A DNA stretch of 64,000 bases, from the NCBI GenBank assembly GCA_022606135.1, contig JABYQN010000013.1:1-64000 (forward strand), written 5' to 3'. This stretch comes from Fomes fomentarius. Taxonomy: Eukaryota; Basidiomycota; Agaricomycetes; Polyporales; Polyporaceae. The position numbers were made by a program, and so were the translations under genes. Positions 58,201 through 64,000 of this stretch are shown piece after piece. The notes under the pieces are model-generated. The model saw nothing but the letters and a program-made list of their open reading frames with translations, searched no databases and was not told where the DNA came from. Each line of letters begins with the position of its first letter. Within the stretch, counting starts at the first letter, position 1.

Positions 58201-59488
58201 GTTTGAGTCTATCCGGTATTTACTCGCGCATGCAGCGCTTGAGGACTGGGACATTGAGTCAATGGATGTCAAGACCGCGTTCCTGAATGGTGATCTAGAT
58301 GAGGAGATTTATATGGAACAGCCAGAAGGCTGGGTCATTCCTGGGAAGGAAGATCACGTCTGTCTACTCAAAAAGGCTATCTATGGTCTTAAGCAGGCGT
58401 CGCGTCAGTGGAATGCGAAAATCCATCAATCGCTTCTAGATCTGGGATTTACACGGACATATTCTGATGCTGGGATCTACGTATATCGGCGACAAGGGGG
58501 GGATCATGTCACGATCATTGTTCTTTATGTCGACGATCTACTTCTGATGGGCGATCAGTCTAGTCATATCAAACAAGTCAAGTGTCCGCTTTCTAAGCAG
58601 TACAAGATGATGGACTTGGGATCTGTACAGCGCTTCCTTGGTCTTCGTATCACTCGTGATCGATCTACTCATATGATCGACATCGACCAGGAAGAGTACA
58701 TCCAGTCTGTTCTCGAGCGCTTTCAGATGGCTGACTGTAAACCCTCACATACACCCCTTCCTGCTGGTGCTGTCTTGGCAAGTGCCGACGAACCAGCTTC
58801 CGATCAGTTCAGGCAATGCTACCAGAGTCTCATTGGCAGTCTTTTGTATGCCATGCTTGGAACGCGTCCTGATATCTCCTTTGCTGTCACACGGTTATCG
58901 AAGTACAATGCCAATTCCTCTGAAGCGCACATGAGTTATGCGAAGTATGTCCTGCATTACCTTCAAGGGACAAAGGTGTATCACTTGCGCTACAAGGGAG
59001 TGTCTAATGACAGTCTGATTTCCTATTTGGATTCAGATTGGGCCGAAGACCGTGATGATTGGCATTCTACCTCTGGCTTCGTCTTCTTGATGGCAGGTGG
59101 TGCTATATCGTGGGCTTCGAGGCGTCAGCCTACCATTTCGCTCTCCTCTACTGAGGCGGAATATGAAGCGGCCTCTGATACCTGTCATCAGTTGATCTGG
59201 CTGAGGACGTTTGGTGATGAACTTGGTGATGACTTGACCAGGCTGACACCCATGTGTCTAGACAACCAGGGTTCGATTTTCCTGTCAGTCAATCCAGTAG
59301 TCGACCAGCGTACCAAGCACATAGAGATTCGCTACCACTTCATTCGTGAACAAGTGGAGTCTGGCTCTGTCGAGATCTTCTATGTTGCGACTGCGGATCA
59401 ATTGGCTGATTCTCTCACAAAGAACGTGCCTTATTCCATTTTGACAAAGTTTGTTGATGAGATCGGTCTTGTTTCCATTGCATCTTGA
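55214..59488 (+). CDS. Copia gag-pol polyprotein, uninterrupted
   Basis: 1424-aa polyprotein from the ATG at 55214 (MGDIKVDSIPVLSLVNQYND). Gag occupies ~1-270 and ends in a zinc-knuckle region CSHWGSGSHHESNC, where the second zinc Cys is Trp, and a Lys/Asp-rich tract. Protease: WLMDSGASQHITGD. Integrase: the WHRRFGHAG and CDGCAFGKS zinc domain, then the D-D-35-E core at HMDLDGP, SDRGGEY and QNGRAECWNR. Reverse transcriptase: KARLVAKGFTQ, DVKTAFLNGDLDEEIYMEQP and the catalytic LYVDDLLLM. RNase H: YLDSDWAEDRDDWHSTSGF, SLSSTEAEYEAA and TKHIEIRYHFIRE. No frameshift or stop is present. The same frame is open upstream to a TGA at 54827. Intactness suggests recent insertion, but activity is unproven. 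Confidence 0.95.
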   Translation: MGDIKVDSIPVLSLVNQYNDWSAKMKGYFIFMDCWSVVKGATRPTEQAAKDKWDKLDGQAHSMMYMRVAPNFHYVLDTQIPVLGGQPRDMTAAESWEALQNKFGKPNSAHVWGLFKSLVAEPQMNEQKPLQDQMMRLITRLRKISSNGVMLSDNMQALLLMSKIPESYQSMVSALMATTDLDKVTLDNIQSKTLAEESMRKNGQSAHKVSQTKPKPKGPCSHWGSGSHHESNCYQKYPEKHPKGKGKGKGKDKDKDKDKGKNKDTSHNHAHVTTESVSSVLVAGLSNIAASFYDEAMASNSVSWTAWLMDSGASQHITGDLSEFIAYQPFDSPVLFNTAGQGDSSVIQALGEGTLSGETWLDSQKVAITLNHVYYIPGTIGHIFSTGSIERNGYSLFQGDGRMCIFDKLPDGAVKHGSMIHIKGRKILEARYNPSSNCYWTIIELHNSKHVHLNVRKFKTWHRRFGHAGKDVLRNLPKHTKGVDAVDPADEEPCDGCAFGKSTRNPFPPSEKRATEVLERVHMDLDGPMRTQAIGGWKYFAGFIDDYSGLARAYFLKHKSDAIQAFKDYKAWAENQTGKKIKSIRSDRGGEYTSDKFSTLLRSHGIEHQKTLPGSPQQNGRAECWNRTITEKALSMLHQAGLSHGFWQLALDAAVHIYNRQPMRRHKWSCPITVWDGTILDVSYFRVFGCKAFVHVQKAKREGKLDKKAVEMIFVGYESGSKGYRFWNPANRSIVVSCDATFDKESFPARNLPGNHPSTPDDSPFSDDQSDDSLNNDSDSVDPNDAIPFIPPNLFEPPQPDPPADADPAPPAEAPAEPLPPPQRPPMPPPVVPPRPPHKRGRYPPVGANEPSIAHDRPRHEKAGIPHKDRTDNNVYDDPACADNQINKDGNLGKVETILAFLAAAQYKAGLPQLHKEAMRSPDAGKWREAEKSEFESLMENKTWVLVPRPKGWHVVSNRWVYDIKHDGRYKARLVAKGFTQVWGEDYHETFSPVARFESIRYLLAHAALEDWDIESMDVKTAFLNGDLDEEIYMEQPEGWVIPGKEDHVCLLKKAIYGLKQASRQWNAKIHQSLLDLGFTRTYSDAGIYVYRRQGGDHVTIIVLYVDDLLLMGDQSSHIKQVKCPLSKQYKMMDLGSVQRFLGLRITRDRSTHMIDIDQEEYIQSVLERFQMADCKPSHTPLPAGAVLASADEPASDQFRQCYQSLIGSLLYAMLGTRPDISFAVTRLSKYNANSSEAHMSYAKYVLHYLQGTKVYHLRYKGVSNDSLISYLDSDWAEDRDDWHSTSGFVFLMAGGAISWASRRQPTISLSSTEAEYEAASDTCHQLIWLRTFGDELGDDLTRLTPMCLDNQGSIFLSVNPVVDQRTKHIEIRYHFIREQVESGSVEIFYVATADQLADSLTKNVPYSILTKFVDEIGLVSIAS

Positions 59489-59490
59489 AC

Positions 59491-59499
59491 GAGTGGGAG
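59491..59499 (+). other. Polypurine tract
   Basis: GAGTGGGAG immediately before the LTR start TGTTGAAC, the usual place for plus-strand priming. Confidence 0.7.
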
Positions 59500-59650
59500 T
59501 GTTGAACTTCCGGACTACCAGCTGTGCTCGGACCGGAGTTGTGTACACTTGTTTATGGTCATATGATTAGATAGGCTGTGTTCCTACTTACCATTTATGG
59601 TTTTCTTTGTTCTCCTACTGTACTTTCCCATGACCATATGGTTACTGTGC
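59500..59650 (+). repeat. 3' LTR of the copia element, probably truncated
   Basis: Begins TGTTGAACTTCC. The first ~131 bp match both outer arms of the upstream palindrome; after TTTCCCA the sequences diverge. Coding sequence of a neighbouring gene resumes by about 59688, so the LTR is either only ~150 bp or cut short. Confidence 0.7.
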
Positions 59651-59687
59651 ATTCCTGTGCGTACCAGTGCATTCTACACTGCACCAG

Positions 59688-60578
59688 ACTCTTCTAGACC
59701 TTCGGGGAGAGGTACTCGCAGCCGTGCTGCTGTTAGACGCTCGTGACCATGCGACAACATACCCTATCCCAACCAGTTTTCAACCTTCCCAGTACAGCGC
59801 AGATGCCTTGGAGTATGATGGAGCACAACAACGGCGCATCGTTACCCTCCCAACATTTCTGGAAGCACTCGTTGGGGCCTCGTACATTGAAACGTGCCTC
59901 AATGGCTCCCCTGCGGTGTATACCTCCGACCATGCAGATGTTCCGCTCAAGAAGGCGTTCGAGGACTACTCCATCTATTTCAGCCATTTCATCAAGGCCC
60001 GAGACTTTGGTGTCGTGAACAGGAAGTATCTGCGGCTTGCAATCTCGCGTGGCGCGGCGATCATCTGCGCAGACAACCAAGCAGCGATCGATATCGTCAT
60101 CCCCTGTCTTCGTGGCTCAGAGCTGCTCGAGGAGAATGTGTCGGCGATACTAGTGCAGGTCAAGAACAGCAGAACGTTCGCCGACAAGATCAAACCCAAA
60201 GTCTTTGCGGCCATGGATCCGTTCGACTGTGATGTGTTCGACTCGCAGCCGCTCCCTATCATCCGCATGGTCTTCGCACTCGCCTCGAAGCAGTCGGTGG
60301 TGAAGGTCCGGCCAGCTCCCACCCGTAAATCAGGTCGAGCCCCGTCTGCGACGTTCACCGCATACGACATCTGGTGTGCCGGAGTGACAGTGCAGACGTT
60401 TGGTGTCATACAAAATCAAGTTGAGGAGGCACAGGCACAGACAGTCGTGCAGCTGATGCGAAACCAGGGTGACGCGGAGCAGAAGTACACTGATACAGGG
60501 TTGAAGAGTGTGGTTCAAGCGATGCAGCCGTTGGTATCGACGGAGCCGGATTACTGGTCATCGTGGGCGGAGCTGTAG
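59688..60578 (+). pseudogene. 5'-truncated hypothetical gene beside the LTR
   Basis: An intact frame of ~297 codons starts abruptly after an acceptor-like CACCAG at 59687 and reads TLLDLRGEVLAAVLLLDARD, FKKAFEDY-type helix LKKAFEDYSIYFSHFIKARD, YLRLAISRGAAIICADNQAA then IDIVIPCLRG, and VSAILVQVKNSRTFADKIKP, ending SSWAEL. It resembles the C-terminal region of large uncharacterised proteins that are expanded in Agaricomycetes (recalled, not checked). No start exon exists upstream because the copia element lies there. The insertion probably separated it from its 5' part. Confidence 0.55.
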
Positions 60579-61334
60579 GGATGGTGGAACATGGGTTTGG
60601 ACGGATATGTTTTTGACCAGATGTTGACAGTATTCGTGTGTAATCAGATTGTGCAGCAATTGTTCTGTCGTCAGTGACACGACTGAGTGGCATCATCGTG
60701 ACAATGTTCACACATCTAGATGAAAAGCATTTGCCCTGTATCCATGCCTGTACCTGTCTGTGTACTCAAGTCTCTGCAGGATGGCACAGAGAACTTGCGT
60801 GTGGTACGTACTGACCGTACGCGTGAACACATCCTACAGCATTACCCTTTGCAGAACTTACAGAAAGAATGCGCCACATAATACATAATCCAAATTTAAA
60901 GTAGTAGTTTGAAGTAGAGTCGGTAGTGGTACAGAATCTACATCTCATATGGCAGAAGGTCCGGGCTGTTGACGTCGTGTTGACGGACCGGGACAGTGTG
61001 TGCATTACTTACCAGCAGCCCTAGGCTCTGTCCGACGCAGGTAGAGCTTACGGGATGGATTTGCACCGAGTGGATATACAGAGGACGCGAACTGTGTTTG
61101 GAGACGCCGACCCGACTTTCTTCGCGTATCTGTAGCATTGTTCACGGTGAGTAGAAGACGTCGTTGTATGAGCCCTCAGACATCTATTACTCCATACTTA
61201 CCTTCGGACTGCCTTGGAGGCAGACCTGCATGCTCACGAGCTCACGATCTTGCTGGGTACGTACCAAGTCGTGCGTGTGCAAGCAGCGGACTCGGAAGGC
61301 TAAGACGTCACTCCAGACTGTACACTACCTCACG
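60579..61334. other. Spacer without recognisable gene
   Basis: Short frames only. The end of this stretch may hold the lost first exon of the decayed coiled-coil gene. Confidence 0.4.
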
Positions 61335-62560
61335 CTGTAATATGGGGCCTCCGAGTCCTCCGAGTCATCTATCTCCTCCTCAGGCCCCCAGTCTCCCATC
61401 GACGTCCCCTCCGCACGCTCTGCACGCTCCAGCATAAGCGAGCCTCGAAAGGCGCGTCCAAGGATGATCGCAACAACAACGGCTTTCACTCCATGCGCGA
61501 CGTCGCCCGAGTCCTCATCGGGCGCGAGCGCGACACTATGGACCTCAAGCGCACCCTCTGCACCCTCAGCGAGCAGCTCAAGGCCGAACGCCTCCTGCAG
61601 ACGCCGCGGAGAACAAGATACGGGAGGTCCTTGCCCTCTTCAAGTCCGCCAACGAGTCCAAGGTCGCTGCGGAGCAGGCCTCTGCGCGCGCGAACGAGGA
61701 GCTGCGACTGTACAAAATGCAATACGAGAACGCACGGGCGGAATTGCGCAGGGCGCAGAAGCTTATCGACGCATTGGAGGCCCAGAGAATCGATGCTGAG
61801 GAGGCGGCGGCGAAGGCGAGGAGCATGGCGAGGAAGCTCAAGGAAGAGAAGATCATCATGCGCGCCCGGGAGGTGGGCAGGAGATAGGGTCTTGAAGAGG
61901 GCCTGGCACAAAGACGGGTGATGGGATATGAGGAGGGACGGTCGGTTGGGTACGAGCATGGACGTTCAGTCGCCAGTGAGCATGCGTACACCTCTGCCCC
62001 AGTCACGGAGATGGGCTACGAAACACCACGCGCTCGTCGCTACGAACCACCGCCGGAGGACAAACCGCTACCTGAATTCACGCGGTCATCGACCTCTGAA
62101 GATTCCGAGGAGAACATGCCTGGTCCCAACTACACTCAGCCAATGGACGACAATCTTGCCATGCCCGCTCCCGTCTCTACTCCCGCGCGCATACCCACCC
62201 CTGCCTCTCCCCCTCAAGCTTCTCGTTCCAATACTGATATCCCCAAGATTGACGATGACATGCGTATCCGCTTACCGCCCTCTCACGAGATGGCCTGGCC
62301 GCCTCCAACGTCGCCCTCACCGCCGCTCTCGGCAGTTCTCAACAACGTCAGGAATATCCCCGATGAGCCGGTCATGATTCCACCCCAGTCAATCCTGAAC
62401 CAGAGCCTAGCCGCAGAACGAGGCACAGACGGCGCAATTCCATTGAATCGCAGTTGATGACAATGTCACAGTTCGAGATACTTGGTCCGCCTTCTGTTGC
62501 TCCCTCGGCTAGTACGCTCAGAAGCAACGTCCTCCCGAACAAGTTCAAGTTGTGTTGTGC
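61335..62560 (+). pseudogene. Decayed coiled-coil protein gene
   Basis: Pieces in different frames form one protein: a Ser-rich N-terminus (GASESSESSISSSGPQSPID), SMRDVARVLIGRERDTMDL with LKRTLCTLSEQLKAERL, a long coiled coil (KIREVLALFKSANESKVAAE to MARKLKEEKIIMRAREVGRR), then GLEEGLAQRRVMGYEEGRS, a Pro-rich part and MTMSQFEILGPPS. Joining them requires single-base frame changes near 61452, 61602 and 62440 and reading through a TAG at about 61885. Similar coiled-coil proteins with a GYEEGR repeat occur in Agaricomycetes (recalled). Single missing bases could also be sequence errors, but the in-frame TAG argues for decay. Function unknown. Confidence 0.6.
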
Positions 62561-63582
62561 CGGGGCAGTTCGGGTTATGTAATGTCTAACGCCTGAACTT
62601 GAATGTAGCTGGCGTCTGCCTTGCTGAGTTCCTCTCTCATCCGGGTTACGCGTTATGTCCCAGCATCCGATAGTCGAGCGATAACTGGCAACCTGATCAT
62701 CACGCTCATTGCGCTGGACCAGCTCCCTTACCCAGAGCCGACTGACAATTGATCCGCAGCGTCGAACGACTCGCCGACGTGGATAGTACCTTAAGCGAGT
62801 CTACTAGCCATCCAGCGGCGAGCACATAGATTCCGACCAATGCCTATTAACCTCAGCAGAAAAAACAAGATGGCGAGCTGCACCATGCATCGAGCGCTAC
62901 GGAGCTCCTTCCACTTGCTGGTAGTAGTGTCAAACGTTCAAGTTGAATCAACGAGCTTCCCGTTTCCATCTCTATCCACCTTGGACCTTGGTTTGTTTCC
63001 TGATAGCACACCTAGGATATCCCGATTGCATCCGCGACTGTCCCTCTTCGGCCGGGACTGACTCGTGATGTGCTTCTTCCAAGCAACCTTCGACCGACGT
63101 ATCGAATGGCATAGGAACCTGCATGCAAGGTACGAGTGAATAAGTTCCTCCTGATGACGATGGTATCTGCAGGTACAAGCACCGTCCGGCAGCCCTATGT
63201 CCGACTTCCCACCGGCGCCATGTTCCTGACTTGCACGTCTCGCTGAACCCAGGTAGAGCTCATCCCTTGCCATTCGTTGTTGGTGGAGACCTTCTTGCTT
63301 CGCCATATCACTACTGAACTCCCCGCCTAGTGTCGAGGTTATCGCGAGGCACACCCCGGTGCTCGTTTAACAACTTTTTTACCACACTGCAATCACCCCC
63401 TTCTTCGAGCCGGCTCTTCTCAGGCACTCGAGTGGGACCTATCCAAATGCCGGTCGAACATGGCTTCGCGACGTGGCGTAGTCGTGACAATCATTCAAGA
63501 CGTGTGTTCACCATGTTGCCAGGTCCTTCGCACTCCCGCATATGGCACTCCCATTACCGGCGTCGTGTACCTAACGCTCAGG
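62561..63582. other. Intergenic spacer
   Basis: No recognisable coding sequence; contains the promoter region of the WSC gene. Confidence 0.45.
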
Positions 63583-63592
63583 GATATATAAA
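63583..63592 (+). promoter_or_regulatory. TATA box of the WSC-domain gene
   Basis: GATATATAAA element about 115 bp upstream of the ATG at 63705. Confidence 0.5.
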
Positions 63593-63704
63593 CCTGTCGC
63601 GTGCGATCTGTCACTTCAGCCTTCAGAGCTCAGATCTCCTGTCATCAAGCCCCTGAGCAAAACCCGCGACACTCGTTCCGCCAGCCCATCTCAACGCTCG
63701 CAAG

Positions 63705-64000
63705 ATGCCATCCTCGCTCTCCATCCCCATCCTTGCATTCTTCTCTATTCTCCTCTTCGCGCGACTCGCGCAGGGATTTGAGACGCCCACTGTCCCGCTC
63801 AACTGGACCACCCTCTCCGTCTGCGCCGTCGACAACCCTGCGAGGATCATCGCAGGCGACATCACGACCCAGGCCGTCAACAACACACCCGCAGCGTGCA
63901 TCGCGTCCTGCGCCGCACAGGGCTTCGGCTACGCCGGAGTCGAGTTCGGGAACGAGTGCCACTGCGGGACTGGTCTCGCGGACGTCATCGAGGCTGCACC
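63705..64000 (+). CDS. Secreted WSC-domain protein, 5' part only
   Basis: The frame runs off the window after 98 codons. The N-terminal signal peptide is clear (MPSSLSIPILAFFSILLFAR then LAQG). From about residue 33 a WSC domain begins: NWTTLSVCAVDNPARIIAG, an ACIASCAAQGFGYAGVEFG stretch and NECHCGTGLADV, with Cys spacing typical of this carbohydrate-binding module. Downstream partners (more WSC copies, oxidase or DUF1996) lie outside the window, so the protein's role is open. Fungal WSC proteins act in cell-wall sensing or in polysaccharide binding by secreted enzymes. Confidence 0.85.
   Translation, partial: MPSSLSIPILAFFSILLFARLAQGFETPTVPLNWTTLSVCAVDNPARIIAGDITTQAVNNTPAACIASCAAQGFGYAGVEFGNECHCGTGLADVIEAA

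Larger units (their letters stand above)
53379..59650 (+). mobile_element. Ty1/copia LTR retrotransposon with atypical 5' end
   Basis: Order on the + strand: palindromic LTR-like region, primer-binding site at 54218-54236, ~1-kb leader, one gag-pol frame (55214-59488), polypurine tract 59491-59499, and a 3' LTR starting TGTTGAACTTCC at 59500. Protease-integrase-RT-RNase H order defines the copia superfamily. The 3' LTR is recognisable for only ~131 bp by comparison with the left side, and its end (perhaps TGTGCA near 59650) is uncertain. Target-site duplication could not be found. Confidence 0.85.

Noticed and set aside
1..64000. CRISPR arrays, bacterial operons, rRNA genes
   Set aside because: None seen; gene structure is eukaryotic throughout.

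Overview
The window looks like a nuclear chromosome segment of an Agaricomycete (Basidiomycota), probably a wood- or litter-decaying one. The reasons are protein genes split by many 50-75 bp GT-AG introns, GC-rich coding DNA, a secreted DUF1996-WSC-CBM1 protein, an AA7-type FAD oxidase, WSC proteins, and a Ty1/copia element. I rebuilt exons by hand; for the intact genes the joined exon lengths are divisible by three and the joins restore family motifs. No database search or expression data were available.

Layout. 0.3-6.9 kb: an ABC-F ribosome-associated ATPase (Arb1/ABCF2 type) and an Nrg1-like C2H2 repressor with a glutamine-rich tail, both on the minus strand. 6.9-16.3 kb: a gene-poor stretch with a strongly pyrimidine-rich + strand at 7.7-8.6 kb. 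16.3-22.2 kb: an old-yellow-enzyme type ene-reductase, then a secreted bicovalent-FAD oligosaccharide oxidase. 23.0-27.2 kb (minus): the PP4 phosphatase catalytic subunit (Pph3) and the DUF1996-WSC-CBM1 protein, which appears to contain a 5-nt microexon. 30.3-32.8 kb: a short-chain dehydrogenase and ribosomal protein uL1 (Rpl10a). 33.9-35.6 kb: an arrestin-like gene that carries coding lesions or very unusual splicing.

35.8-42.6 kb is a rearranged block. Two direct copies of a ~1.6-1.7 kb segment flank an intact amino-acid/GABA-type permease. Each copy holds permease exon 1, its promoter and the 3' end of an Apn1-like AP endonuclease. In the left copy permease exon 1 is joined to the heme-binding end of a cytochrome P450, giving an open 135-codon chimera with a spliceable intron. 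The right copy continues into a decayed Apn1 gene. 43.8-51.9 kb: a coiled-coil protein of unknown function, a second intact amino-acid permease, and a single-pass membrane protein with a cytoplasmic PPPY motif.

52-59.65 kb is a transposon island. It holds a copia element with an intact gag-pol frame (1425 codons from its ATG), a primer-binding site matching the anticodon arm of initiator tRNA-Met, and, in place of a normal 5' LTR, a ~0.73 kb palindrome made of two LTR-like ends in opposite orientation. 59.7-62.5 kb: gene remnants beside the element, one lacking its 5' end and one with several frameshifts. The start of a secreted WSC-domain protein runs off the right edge at 64.0 kb.
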